Below, piece after piece: positions 42,445 to 52,446 of a stretch of 64,000 nt of DNA (position 1 is the first letter of the stretch; each line of letters begins with the position of its first letter). Below the pieces are notes generated by a model, which did no database searches, was not told where the DNA came from, and saw only the letters and a list, made by a program, of their open reading frames with translations. A program made the translations under genes and the position numbers. The DNA is from Citreicoccus inhibens (GTDB lineage Bacteria > Myxococcota > Myxococcia > Myxococcales > Myxococcaceae), in NCBI RefSeq assembly GCF_019039035.1, contig NZ_JAHNZT010000034.1, positions 27,052 to 91,051 of the forward strand, given 5' to 3'.

Positions 42445-43533
42445 CTACGTCGCGCCCCGCAGAAACGCGGCCAGCTTCTCGTAGGAGACCGCGAGCGGAG
42501 GGATGGGCGCGCTCTCATTCACCTGATGCGCCTGCGCCGTCTCACCCGGGCCAAAGTTGATGGCGTCCACGCCCCACTCACCGAAGCGCGCCACGTCCGT
42601 CCAGGCCTGCTTCGACGCGGCGGGCAGCCCGGTGAGGGCCATCAACTTCTGGAACAACGGGTTGCTCGCGGCCACGGGGCCGCTGGGCGAGGCATCCGTG
42701 ACCTCCACCTCGGCGCGGCCCGCCACCAGCGCGAGCACATCCTCGCGAGCCCGCGCGATGCTCTTGCCCGGCGCGAAGCGGTAGTTGAGGTTCAGCTCGA
42801 ACACGTCTGGAACGACGTTGCGCGCGCGCCCCCCCTTGGCGAGCGTGGCGCTCATCACTTCGTAGAAGGGGAAGCCCGCCACATCCACCTCCACGCGCGG
42901 GCGAGCCAGCAGCTCCGAGAGGAAGGGCCCCGCCTTGTGGATGGCGTTCTCGCCCTGCCACGGCCGCGCGGAGTGAGCGCTGCGCCCGGTGAAGCGCACC
43001 GTCACCTGCATCGAGCCCACGCACCCCACCTGCACGACGCCGTCGGTGGGCTCCATCGCGATGCCGAACTTCACGCGCGCCAGGTCCGGGCGCTTCTCAT
43101 AGAGCGGGATGAGGCCGCTCTCCGCATAGGCGCCCTCCTCGCGCTCATAGAGGAGGAAGGCGATGTTGACCGGGAGCGTGTCGCGGCGCAGGTCCTCGGC
43201 CAGCGCCATCATCACGGCGAGCCCACCCTTCATGTCGGACGCGCCCAGGCCGAACACGCGCTCGCCCTCGATGCGCGCCTCGCGGCCCGCGTCGCTCGGG
43301 TGCATGGGCACCGTGTCCAGATGTCCAATGAGCGCCACCGTGGGACGCGGGTCATCCAGCGTTCCCACCAGCAACGTGTGGCCCACCCGGAACACCTGCT
43401 CCCGAGGGAAGTGCCCGAGGGCCCAGCGCTCGACATGGTCGGCCAGCGGTCCCTCCTGGGTGATGGGGCTGGCGATGCGACACAACTCGAGCGTCTTGTG
43501 GGCGAGGCGGGCGGCGAGGTCGGTGGGGGACAT
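42445..43533 (-). CDS. dapE: Succinyl-diaminopimelate desuccinylase
   Basis: A 362-residue M20 metallopeptidase-type deacylase. Metal and catalytic residues are in IGHLDTVPMHP, GLGASDMKGGLAVMMALAED, YEREEGAYAESGL (catalytic and metal Glu), MEPTDGVVQVGCVG and the final ETAQAHQVNES. The lid domain carries VRFTGRSAHSARPWQGENAI. The length fits DapE of the Actinobacteria/Myxococcota type. It releases L,L-diaminopimelate in the succinylase branch of lysine and peptidoglycan synthesis. The dapD gene lies 756 bases upstream on the same strand, which supports the specific call over other M20 enzymes. Confidence 0.9.
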   Translation of the reverse strand: MSPTDLAARLAHKTLELCRIASPITQEGPLADHVERWALGHFPREQVFRVGHTLLVGTLDDPRPTVALIGHLDTVPMHPSDAGREARIEGERVFGLGASDMKGGLAVMMALAEDLRRDTLPVNIAFLLYEREEGAYAESGLIPLYEKRPDLARVKFGIAMEPTDGVVQVGCVGSMQVTVRFTGRSAHSARPWQGENAIHKAGPFLSELLARPRVEVDVAGFPFYEVMSATLAKGGRARNVVPDVFELNLNYRFAPGKSIARAREDVLALVAGRAEVEVTDASPSGPVAASNPLFQKLMALTGLPAASKQAWTDVARFGEWGVDAINFGPGETAQAHQVNESAPIPPLAVSYEKLAAFLRGAT

Positions 43534-43587
43534 GCGGCCCCGACCATAACCCCGACCCGACGCGGGCGCAGGAGGAGCAACGCCCGC

Positions 43588-44223
43588 TCAGGGCGCCGGG
43601 GACGGCTCCGACTCGAACTCGACCACCCCGTCCAACACCGTGGCGGCGATGCACGCAGGACCCATGAGGGCGGTGAAGTCATGGGAGGACCCCTCCGCCT
43701 TGTCGAGCGCCTCGCCGGGCCAGACCTCGCGCCCGTCCTGCTCGCGAAGCCCCCCCTCCAGCACCAGGTTCCACTCACGCCCCAGGTGGGTATGCCGGGG
43801 GTAGCGCGCACCGGGGCGCAGCCGCACGAAGGCAGCCATCATCCCCACGCGTCCTGGCCCGGGCTCCACTGGCGCCAGCTCCACACCGGACACCGGCCCG
43901 GGGAGCCACGCCTCGGGTCCACCGAGCGACGCGAGCAGCGCGACGGCCCGCTCCCGCGTCACATCGAACAAGGTCGCCACCGGCTCGGCGAAGCGAGCCA
44001 GTCGCTCCGGACCCTCCATGACGCCCATCAACCGCGCGAGCCCACCGGACGGCGGCGCCACGGGCACCACACTCACTCCCAGCGCATCCACCGCGGGACG
44101 CAGGCGCTCCGCATCCGCTCGGCACTCGCCACACACCGCGAGGTGACGCTCGGCTGCCCGCCGCTCCTCCGGCTCCAGGGTCCCGAGCAGCCAGCCGGGC
44201 AGGATGTCGTCCAGATGCATCAT
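43588..44223 (-). CDS. ChrR-like cupin anti-sigma factor, orphan
   Basis: A 211-residue soluble protein. The N-terminal part is an anti-sigma zinc domain (LDDILPGWLLGTLEPEERRA, then HLAVCGECRADAERL with HxxxCxxC). The C-terminal 110 residues are a cupin (VRLRPGARYPRHTHLGREWN, EALDKAEGSSHDFTAL), as in ChrR, which holds a sigma factor until singlet oxygen or peroxide acts. No sigma-factor gene is adjacent: dapE is downstream and dapD upstream. It therefore has a distant partner or a different job. The cupin His cluster is kept, so metal binding is plausible. Confidence 0.88.
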   Translation of the reverse strand: MMHLDDILPGWLLGTLEPEERRAAERHLAVCGECRADAERLRPAVDALGVSVVPVAPPSGGLARLMGVMEGPERLARFAEPVATLFDVTRERAVALLASLGGPEAWLPGPVSGVELAPVEPGPGRVGMMAAFVRLRPGARYPRHTHLGREWNLVLEGGLREQDGREVWPGEALDKAEGSSHDFTALMGPACIAATVLDGVVEFESEPSPAP

Positions 44224-44288
44224 CGTCTCGGCCGGTGGCGTCCCGCTCGGGGGCTATACGGGAGCGCGGGGGCCCGCGGATTTCCGCG

Positions 44289-45113
44289 TCACACCTGCAC
44301 GCCGAAGTCGCGCAGCGCGGCATTGAGACTCGTCTTCTGGTCCGTGGAAGCCGTCCGCTGCCCGATGATGAGCGCGCAGGGCACCATGTACTTGCCGGCG
44401 GGGAACTGCTTCTCTCGCATGCCGGGAATCACCACGCTGCGCGCGGGGACGCGGCCCTTGTAGACGCGCTCCTCGGGGCCGGTGACGTCGATGATCTGCG
44501 TGGACGCGGTGAGCACCACGTTGGCGCCGAGCACCGCCTCCTCCTCCACCACCACGCCCTCCACCACGATGCTGCGGCTGCCCAGGAACGCGCCGTCCTC
44601 GATGATGACAGGCGACGCGGTAGGTGGCTCGAGGACGCCGCCCAGCCCGACGCCGCCGGACAGGTGGACATGGCGGCCCACCTGCGCGCAGCTGCCCACC
44701 GTGGCCCAGGTGTCCACCATGGTCCCCGCGCCCACGCGCGCGCCAATGTTCACATAGCCGGGCATCACCACCGCGCCCTTCTCCACGAACGCGCCGTAGC
44801 GCACCGTGCCCGGCGGCACCACGCGCACGCCCGCCTGCTCCAGGCCCTTCTTGAGCGGCACCCGGTCGTAGAACTCGAAGGGGCCCATCTCCATCACCCG
44901 CATCTCCGACACGGCGAAGAACAGGAGGATGGCCTCCTTCACCCACGCGTGGACCCGCCAGCCGTCCGGCCCCTTCTCCGCCACGCGCAGCTCGCCCGCA
45001 TCCAGGCGCGCCACGGTCTCGCGGACCGCGGCCACGTACTCCGGGTCCTTCAGCTTCGTGCGGTCCGCGAACGCCGCGGACACCTTCTGCGACAGCTCTT
45101 CGATGGAGGCCAT
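44289..45113 (-). CDS. dapD: 2,3,4,5-tetrahydropyridine-2,6-dicarboxylate N-succinyltransferase
   Basis: A 274-residue trimeric left-handed beta-helix acyltransferase. The N-terminal helical domain (MASIEELSQKVSAAFADRTK) precedes hexapeptide repeats (GAFVEKGAVVMPGYVNIGARVG, EDGAFLGSRSIVVEGVVVEE). The DapD motifs VRYGAFVEKGAVVMP, VDTWATVGSCAQVG and HLSGGVGLGGVLEP are intact. It transfers succinyl from succinyl-CoA in lysine/DAP synthesis, in the cytoplasm. The ATG at 45111-45113 was chosen; the frame extends six codons further. Confidence 0.95.
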   Translation of the reverse strand: MASIEELSQKVSAAFADRTKLKDPEYVAAVRETVARLDAGELRVAEKGPDGWRVHAWVKEAILLFFAVSEMRVMEMGPFEFYDRVPLKKGLEQAGVRVVPPGTVRYGAFVEKGAVVMPGYVNIGARVGAGTMVDTWATVGSCAQVGRHVHLSGGVGLGGVLEPPTASPVIIEDGAFLGSRSIVVEGVVVEEEAVLGANVVLTASTQIIDVTGPEERVYKGRVPARSVVIPGMREKQFPAGKYMVPCALIIGQRTASTDQKTSLNAALRDFGVQV

Positions 45114-45171
45114 GTGGCCCTCTTGAATCACACTTCCGGCCCCCGCGCCGCACCCGCGTGCGCGAGCTGGA

Positions 45172-45471
45172 CTACGCGTCCGGTCCCACCGTCACGGGGA
45201 ACGTCTGGGTGGGAATCTCCCCATGCAGCCCGGGTGGCGCGGGCGTCATCACCGCCGGGCCACGGCCCTCCACCCGCACCGCGCCCGCCAGCACCTGCCG
45301 CACCGCTGACAGCGGCACCTCGCCCCACTGCCGCGAGAACGGCCAGCGGCGCACGTACAGGTGCTCCTGTCCAATGAAGGCCACATACCCGAGCAGGGCG
45401 CCGTCCTCGTCCCGCACCCGCATGCCCTGGACGATGGAGCGACGCTCGAGCGGCGATGCTTCCAGTTCCAT
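45172..45471 (-). CDS. Small hypothetical protein with a PRC-barrel-like core
   Basis: A 99-residue protein when started at ATG 45469-45471 (MELEASPLERRSIVQGMRVR). The core DEDGALLGYVAFIGQEHLYV and RRWPFSRQWGEVPLSAVRQV has the spacing of PRC-barrel/DUF2171 domains, which often act as small structural modules. The frame is open 27 codons further up, but that part is low-complexity. It lies between dapD and the ETR1-like kinase on the same strand. Function unknown. Confidence 0.6.
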   Translation of the reverse strand: MELEASPLERRSIVQGMRVRDEDGALLGYVAFIGQEHLYVRRWPFSRQWGEVPLSAVRQVLAGAVRVEGRGPAVMTPAPPGLHGEIPTQTFPVTVGPDA

Positions 45472-45599
45472 CGGACCCCCTCCGTCCCCCTCAACCTGGA
45501 GCGCCCCCGCCCTCGAGGCCACCCGTCCCTGCCCCGCGAGCCAGGAGGCCAATCAGGCGCCAAGCCGGCGGCCAGCGCGGCCCCGCGCACGCGCGCGAC

Positions 45600-48122
45600 T
45601 CACGACGGCAAATCCACGGTGAAGACGCTGCCGTGGCCCGGCACCGAGCGCAGCATGACCTTGCCCCCCAGCACCGCGGTCAGCTCGCGCACCAGCGTCA
45701 GGCCCAGGCCCACGCCGGGCTTGGACTTGTGGTCGAGCGGCTCCAGGTGCTGGAAGGGCTCGAAGATGCGCGTCTGGGCCTCCGGCGGAATCCCCGGCCC
45801 CGTGTCGCGCACCACCAACCGGCGCAGCTCGGGGACGACCTCCACGGAGACGCGCACCCCGCCGTGCTGCGTGTACTTCACCGCGTTGAGCACCAGGTTG
45901 TGCAGCACCAGCTGCACCATGCGCGCATCCGTGCTCAGCACCACCGGGCCCGGAGGTCGCTCCAGCTCCAGGGTGAGCTGCTTGCGCTCGGCCTCGGCGC
46001 GACACTCCTCCAGGACCTCCTCCGCCACCGCCACCAGGTCCACGGGGCCTCGGCGCACCACGAGCTGCCCCTCCTCCAGCTGCGTGTACTGGAGCACCAT
46101 CTCCACCATGTCCCGCAGGCGCGAGGCGGAGCGGCCCATCCGGTCGAACATCTCCGAGGCCCGGGGCGACAGCGGCCCCAGCTCCCGCAGGAACGCGTGC
46201 TGGGTCAGGTGCAGCACCGACAAGGGCGTGCGCAGCTCGTGCGACACCAGCCGCAAGAGCGTGCTCTTGGACTCACTGGCCCGCTCGGCCACCACCCGTG
46301 CCGCGCTGGTGGACTCCAGCGCCACCTCCAACTGGCGCCGCCGCAAGCCCACCTCGCGCGCGAGCTGCTCGACGTCCTCCGAGCGCTCGGACACCTCCGA
46401 CTGGAGCACCTCGCGCGTGCGCTTCATCACCGCCAGGTTGTGCACACGCGCCAGCAGCTCCTCGGCGACAAAGGGCTTCACCACGTAGTCCTGCGCGCCG
46501 GCCCGCAGCAACTCCACGCGCATCGCATCGTCGGCCCGCGCGGTCAGCAGCAACACCGGCGTGCCCGACAGCTCCTCGAACGCGCGCACCTCGCGCACCA
46601 GCCGCTCGCCGCCCATGCGCGGCATCATCACGTCGCTGACAATGACATCCGGCTTGAGGGCGCGCGCCTTGCTCAGCCCCTCCTCGCCATCCACGGCGGT
46701 CTCCACGCGGAAGTCCGCCGCCAGCGTCTCCGCCACGAAGCGGCGCATCTCGCGCGTGTCCTCCACCACCAGCACGCGCGGCCGGAGCGGATCCTCCGGC
46801 GTCTCGGGTGAGGTCGGCACGTCCTCGCCCAGCTCCCGCGTCGCCGCCGCGGTCTCCCGCGCCACCGCGCCCAGCGCCCTCGCATCCAGCTCCGTGCGCG
46901 CCCGCACGTCCTCGTCCTCCGGCGCGCACAAGGGCAGCGTCACCACGAAGCGCGCACCGCCGCCGGCCCGGTCCTCCACCACGATGCGGCCCCCGTGCAG
47001 CACCACGAAGTCGCGCGCGATGGCGAGCCCCAGCCCCGTGCCCCCCAGCACGCTCGCCTCCACCGGCACCCCTTGGCGGAAGCGCTGGAAGATGACCTCG
47101 CGCAATGCCAGCGGCACACCCGGCCCCGAGTCCTCCACCACCAACTGCGCGGTGTCCACATGCGCCGTCAGCGCCACCCGGAGGAGGCCGCCGGGCGGGG
47201 TGAACTTCACCGCGTTGGAGAGCAGGTTGAGCACCACGCGCTGCACCTGGTCGGGGTCCACCTGCGCGGGCAGCGCCTCGGGCAGGTCCAGCTGGAAGTT
47301 CAGCGCGCGCTCGGCGATGAGCCCCTGGAAGTTCTCCGCGCACAGGCGCACCAGCGTCGACAGGTCCGCCGCCGCATACGCCGGCCGCATCATCCCCGCG
47401 TCCAGCTTCGCCACGTCCAGGAGCGAGTTCACGTGCCGCAGCAACACGCGCGCGTTGCGCCGCACCACCTCCAGGTCCTTGCGGTCCACCGCCGCCAGCC
47501 CGTCCCGCTGAAGCAAGCGCTCCAGCGGCCCCAGGATGAGCGCCAGCGGCGTGCGCAGCTCATGGCTGATGTTGGCGAAGAACTCCGTGCGGTGCGCGTC
47601 CGACTCCTTCAACCGCCCGTACAGCGTCTCCAGCTCCGCCTTGCGAATCTCCAGCTGCGCGCGCCGGTCCTCCGACATGCGCGCAGTCTGTGCCACCTCC
47701 ATGATGCGCCCGCGCAACGGCACCAGGTAGAGGCCCGTGGCCACCGAGGCCAGCGCGGTGAGCAGCTTGATGCTCCCGGAGAGCCAATAGGCGGAGTGCC
47801 AGACGTTCCAGACCTCCATCACGTGCGTGAGGCCGCACGCCCCGATGAAGACCCCGAACGAGACAATCATCCCGCTGAAGGGCAAGCGGCCCCGGCGCAC
47901 CAGCCGCCACAGCGACAGCGCGATGAACAGATACGCGGCCGCGATGAGGGTGTCCGAGGCGATGTGCAGCCACATCAACTCGGGCTTCCACAGGTAGCAG
48001 TGCCCGTGGGGCATGAACCACGCGCCGTCGAACAACCAGGACAACACCCCGCCCTCGGCCACCCCGCCCTCCCCTCCACGGGGACCCAGCAGTTGGCTGG
48101 CGCGTTCGAGCTGGTGACTCAT
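45600..48122 (-). CDS. Hybrid sensor kinase with an ETR1-like transmembrane sensor
   Basis: An 840-residue protein. Residues about 48-135 hold three transmembrane helices that align well with the ethylene-binding domain of plant ETR1: Asp57 in HIASDTLIAAAYL (ETR1 Asp25), and Cys96 and His100 in GVFIGACGLTHVMEVWNVWHS (ETR1 Cys65 and His69, CGATH). The third helix is IKLLTALASVATGLYLV (ETR1 KVLTAVVSCATALMLV). A coiled coil (about 140-180) leads to HisKA (His187 in NISHELRTP), HATPase (about 295-410), a receiver domain (about 450-565, VLVVEDTREMRRFV, VSDVMMPRMGG), a second HisKA (LLRLVSHELRTPLSVLHLTQ) and a second HATPase (about 720-838). Two complete kinase cores around one receiver in one chain are unusual. 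Confidence 0.9.
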   Translation of the reverse strand: MSHQLERASQLLGPRGGEGGVAEGGVLSWLFDGAWFMPHGHCYLWKPELMWLHIASDTLIAAAYLFIALSLWRLVRRGRLPFSGMIVSFGVFIGACGLTHVMEVWNVWHSAYWLSGSIKLLTALASVATGLYLVPLRGRIMEVAQTARMSEDRRAQLEIRKAELETLYGRLKESDAHRTEFFANISHELRTPLALILGPLERLLQRDGLAAVDRKDLEVVRRNARVLLRHVNSLLDVAKLDAGMMRPAYAAADLSTLVRLCAENFQGLIAERALNFQLDLPEALPAQVDPDQVQRVVLNLLSNAVKFTPPGGLLRVALTAHVDTAQLVVEDSGPGVPLALREVIFQRFRQGVPVEASVLGGTGLGLAIARDFVVLHGGRIVVEDRAGGGARFVVTLPLCAPEDEDVRARTELDARALGAVARETAAATRELGEDVPTSPETPEDPLRPRVLVVEDTREMRRFVAETLAADFRVETAVDGEEGLSKARALKPDVIVSDVMMPRMGGERLVREVRAFEELSGTPVLLLTARADDAMRVELLRAGAQDYVVKPFVAEELLARVHNLAVMKRTREVLQSEVSERSEDVEQLAREVGLRRRQLEVALESTSAARVVAERASESKSTLLRLVSHELRTPLSVLHLTQHAFLRELGPLSPRASEMFDRMGRSASRLRDMVEMVLQYTQLEEGQLVVRRGPVDLVAVAEEVLEECRAEAERKQLTLELERPPGPVVLSTDARMVQLVLHNLVLNAVKYTQHGGVRVSVEVVPELRRLVVRDTGPGIPPEAQTRIFEPFQHLEPLDHKSKPGVGLGLTLVRELTAVLGGKVMLRSVPGHGSVFTVDLPS

Positions 48123-48315
48123 CCCTGGTCACTCCCTGGCTGGCCCCTCACCCCTGCCCACCAGCCACCGGCGTGGGCGCATTCCACGCAAATCCAGCGC
48201 CCCCCGCCACATTCATGACGCCCGCGGGCCCCCTCCCGAGTCCCAGCCCCCCCTCCTCGGGTCCAGCGCAGGACAGTCGCCCGCCGTAGCGAAATCAGGT
48301 AGACGGCGGCACATC
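48123..48315. other. Intergenic region between the ETR1-like kinase and the glycosyltransferase
   Basis: These 193 bases are divergent: the kinase reads left, the glycosyltransferase right. The stretch contains C-rich runs (ccccgccaca, ccccccct) and no convincing ORF. Both promoters should be here. No sigma-54 signature was recognised. Confidence 0.4.
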
Positions 48316-49038
48316 ATGCTCGTGTCACTCGTCATCCCCGTTTACAACGAGATTCCTACCCTGGCGGAAATCCTCCGTCGCTGCGCCGCCGTGGACTTCC
48401 CCAAGGAACTGGTCCTCGTGGACGACTGCTCCAAGGACGGGAGCCGGGAATTCCTCCAACAGCTGTCTGAGCAGGGCCTGGGGATGCTGGGCGCCACGCC
48501 GCAGAACCGCAACGAGCTGCGGGTGCTGTTCCAGGAGAAGAACCAGGGCAAGGGCGCGGCGCTGCGCCGGGGTTTCGCCGAGGCCAGCGGGGACATCATC
48601 CTCGTGCAGGACGCGGACCTGGAATACGACCCGCGCGACATCCCCCGCGTCATCCAGCCCATCATCGATGGTGAAGCGGATGTCGTCTTCGGCAGCCGCT
48701 TCATCGGCTCGCCGCGGCGCGTGCTGTATTACTGGCACACCGTCCTCAACAACATGCTCACCACGCTCTCCAACATGACGAGCGGGCTGAACCTCACGGA
48801 CATGGAGACCTGTTACAAGGCCTTCCGCACCGAGGTCCTGCGCAGCGTCAACGTGGAGGAGGACCGCTTCGGCTTCGAGCCGGAAATCACCGCCAAGGTG
48901 GCTCGCGGTGGCTGGCGCGTCTTCGAGGTGCCCATCAGCTACCACGGGCGCACCTATGAAGAGGGCAAGAAGATTGGTTGGAAGGACGGCGTGCGCGCCC
49001 TCTACGCCATCGCGAAGTACTCGGTGAAGCGGAGCTAG
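48316..49038 (+). CDS. Glycosyltransferase family 2 (polyprenyl-phosphate sugar type)
   Basis: A 240-residue GT2 enzyme with MLVSLVIPVYNEIPTLAEIL, VLVDDCSKDGSREFL (UDP or GDP-binding Asp pair), DIILVQDADLEYDPRDIPRV (the DXD-type metal site), VVFGSRFIG, YYWHTVLNNMLTTLSNMTSG and TDMETCYKAFRTEVLRS. These fit the DPM1/ArnC-like group that makes dolichol-phosphate or undecaprenyl-phosphate sugars. It has no transmembrane helices of its own. A lipid-linked sugar donor for wall or glycoprotein synthesis is plausible; the sugar is unknown. Confidence 0.92.
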   Translation: MLVSLVIPVYNEIPTLAEILRRCAAVDFPKELVLVDDCSKDGSREFLQQLSEQGLGMLGATPQNRNELRVLFQEKNQGKGAALRRGFAEASGDIILVQDADLEYDPRDIPRVIQPIIDGEADVVFGSRFIGSPRRVLYYWHTVLNNMLTTLSNMTSGLNLTDMETCYKAFRTEVLRSVNVEEDRFGFEPEITAKVARGGWRVFEVPISYHGRTYEEGKKIGWKDGVRALYAIAKYSVKRS

Positions 49039-49157
49039 ACACCCGGGTGTCGCGCGGGCCCCTCCTGCCCGAGCGTCCACTGGACGACATCGCTGGGGCG
49101 GGCTCCACGGCTTCGAGGGAGGCCTGCCCCCGGACACGGGATGCCTTAGCTTGCTCC

Positions 49158-49703
49158 GTGCTCTCGCGATTCTTGCTCTACGGCTGCGCAGGCTGGGTGC
49201 TGGAGGTTCTCTTCACGGGTGCGGGGGCGGCCCTGAAGAAGGACCGGAGCGCCACGTCGAAGACCTACCTGTGGATGCACCCCATCTACGGCCTCACCGC
49301 GCTGGCCCTGGAGGGGGTCTCCGAGCGGCTCAAGCACCTGCCCCGGCCCGTGAGGGCGCTCGCCTACACCGCCGTCATCTACGCGGCCGAGTACGGCACG
49401 GGCTGGACGCTGCGGCGCCTGCTCGGTCGGTGCCCGTGGGACTACTCGCGCAGCGGCTGGAACGTGAATGGGCTGGTGCGCCTGGACTACGCCCCGGCCT
49501 GGTACCTCACCGCGCTCGCGTTCGAGCCGGTGCGCGACGCGCTGCTCTATGCCACCCGCGCGGACGCGAAGCCCGCGCCCGCCGCGCTGCCAATGGGTCC
49601 GGGGCCCGGATGGGCCGCGACCGAAACGCCACCCGAGCGCCTGGAGCCAGTCTCGGGCCCGCGCGAGCTGGCTCGGGACGAGGCCGCGTCGCTGCTGCAC
49701 TGA
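49158..49703 (+). CDS. Putative ABC-transporter type IV (CmpB-like) membrane protein
   Basis: A 181-residue protein starting at GTG 49158. It has an N-terminal membrane segment (LSRFLLYGCAGWVLEVLFTG) and further hydrophobic stretches (HPIYGLTALALEGV, LAYTAVIYAAEYGTGWTL). The motifs GxxGWVLEVLFTG, YGTGWTLRRLLGRCPWDYS and WNVNGLVRLDYAPAWYLT match the PF06541 family. Despite its family name it is not a proven ABC component, and the function is unknown. The C-terminal 45 residues are a Pro/Ala/Glu-rich tail. Confidence 0.8.
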   Translation: MLSRFLLYGCAGWVLEVLFTGAGAALKKDRSATSKTYLWMHPIYGLTALALEGVSERLKHLPRPVRALAYTAVIYAAEYGTGWTLRRLLGRCPWDYSRSGWNVNGLVRLDYAPAWYLTALAFEPVRDALLYATRADAKPAPAALPMGPGPGWAATETPPERLEPVSGPRELARDEAASLLH

Positions 49704-50921
<1,218 letters not shown>

Positions 50922-51026
50922 AGTCTTTGCCTGTCGTGGCACGACATCGGCGCCGGGCCTCCCAGGCCGGCGCCGATTGTCTTTGCGGGGCCGCTCCCCC
51001 AGTGAGGGTTCGCTACACTCGCGGGA

Positions 51027-51989
51027 ATGGACCCCGTGCCCTGGCTGTCCGCGGCTGAAACCGTTGCGTGTCTGCCTTATCCCGCGCTGGTGCGCGTCCT
51101 CGACGGGATGCTCGGGGAGCTGCGCGAGGGCCGGGCGCACGCGCCGCCGCGGCTGGCGGTGGACCTGCCGGGCGGGACGCTCCTGGTGATGCCCGCCACG
51201 AACGAGCGGGTGGCCATCACCAAGCTGGTGACGGTGCACACGGACAATCCCTCGCGAGGACGCAAAGCCATCCAAGCCGAGGTGCTCGTGTTGGACGCGG
51301 CCACGGGTGAGCGCCGGTTGGTGCTCGATGGCGCCATCGTCACCGCGCGCCGCACGGCGGCCGTGACGCTGTTGGCGGCGCAGCGGCTCGCGCCCAGGCC
51401 GGACGATGACCTGCTGCTGGTGGGCGCGGGCGTGCAGGCCCGGGCGCATGCCGAGGCGTTCCTCTCCGCGAGAGGCACGCGGCGCGTGGTCATCCACTCC
51501 CGCTCACCGGGCCCGGCGGAGGCCCTGGCGAGGCACCTGCGCGAGCAAGGGGCGAACGTGGAGGTGGAGCCACGGGCGAGCGCCCTGCCCGAGGTCCTGG
51601 AGCGCGTGGGCCTGGTCGTCACCGCCACCACGAGCCACGCGCCCGTGCTGCCGGACCTGGACGCGGGCTGTTGGCGAGGACGCCACTTCGTCGCGGCCAT
51701 CGGGGCCTTCCGTCCGGAGATGCGCGAGCTACCGGCGGGACTGGTGCAGTTGGCCGCGAAGCATGAGCGCCTGCGCGTGGACACTCTCTTTGGCGTGAAG
51801 GACGAAGCGGGGGACCTGCTCCAAGCCCACGTGGACTGGGACCGAGTGCGCGCGCTCCAGGACACCGAACCCTTGCGAGACCATCCGCACGCGCCCGTGG
51901 TCTTCAAGAGCGTGGGCTACGCGTGCTGGGACCTCGGCGCGAGCCTCCTCGCGCTGGAGACCCATGCCCGGACATCCTCGGCGGGCTGA
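51027..51989 (+). CDS. Ornithine cyclodeaminase/mu-crystallin family protein
   Basis: A 320-residue Rossmann enzyme with VDLPGGTLLVMPA (substrate Arg/Lys region), TKLVTVHTDNPSRGRKAIQAEVLV, VLDGAIVTARRTAAVTLLAA, the dinucleotide motif LLLVGAGVQARAHAEAFLSA, and VVTATTSHAPVLPDL. Members either turn ornithine to proline, reduce cyclic imino acids (delta1-pyrroline-2-carboxylate) or act in thiomorpholine-type chemistry; the sequence does not separate these. No proline or arginine genes lie beside it. It is convergent with the sit-like operon, whose immunity gene ends next to its stop. Confidence 0.85.
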   Translation: MDPVPWLSAAETVACLPYPALVRVLDGMLGELREGRAHAPPRLAVDLPGGTLLVMPATNERVAITKLVTVHTDNPSRGRKAIQAEVLVLDAATGERRLVLDGAIVTARRTAAVTLLAAQRLAPRPDDDLLLVGAGVQARAHAEAFLSARGTRRVVIHSRSPGPAEALARHLREQGANVEVEPRASALPEVLERVGLVVTATTSHAPVLPDLDAGCWRGRHFVAAIGAFRPEMRELPAGLVQLAAKHERLRVDTLFGVKDEAGDLLQAHVDWDRVRALQDTEPLRDHPHAPVVFKSVGYACWDLGASLLALETHARTSSAG

Positions 51990-52442
51990 TCACTTCGCGC
52001 GAACAAGCCCTCTGAAGCTCTCCAGCGCGGCGAACATGTCCTCCCGGACCGCGGCACTCTTGGAGAGTTGTTGGTCCGCCTGACCAACAAACGTCTCCGC
52101 GCCAGAGAGGATCGCCTTGCTCAGCACCGACGGCGACACATCTCCCAGCGATGTCGAACCGCAGGAAACGGCGATGGTCCCGTTGCGCCCCTTCTTGAAG
52201 TGCACTGCGAATGAAGAGTCGGTCCCGACAAAGGTGTACTCCGCCAGCTTCTCGGTCATGAACCGACCGAGCCCATCCAGCAGCTCCACGATGGCCACAC
52301 AGACCATCATCGCCTGGTCGGGGCTCCGCCCGCGCGAAGTACAGACGCCGGTCTCTCCGGCAAACGCCATGTGCCCCAGCTCATACCCGGACCGAGCCTC
52401 CCCTGTTCGGGTAGCGCCCCATTCACATTGGAAGCGGAACAT
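51990..52442 (-). CDS. sitI: Probable immunity protein of the SitA-like toxin
   Basis: A 150-residue soluble protein directly downstream of the toxin lipoprotein. The natural start is ATG 52440-52442, with GGAGGATGAGGAG just upstream; it lies five bases after the toxin stop. A longer frame would overlap the toxin. No family was recognised. The assignment rests on position (last gene of a B-A-I cassette), size, lack of a signal peptide, and the fact that such immunity proteins are cassette-specific and usually match nothing else. It should bind the C-terminal toxin domain of its neighbour in the cytoplasm of the producer. Confidence 0.65.
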   Translation of the reverse strand: MFRFQCEWGATRTGEARSGYELGHMAFAGETGVCTSRGRSPDQAMMVCVAIVELLDGLGRFMTEKLAEYTFVGTDSSFAVHFKKGRNGTIAVSCGSTSLGDVSPSVLSKAILSGAETFVGQADQQLSKSAAVREDMFAALESFRGLVRAK

Positions 52443-52446
52443 CTCC

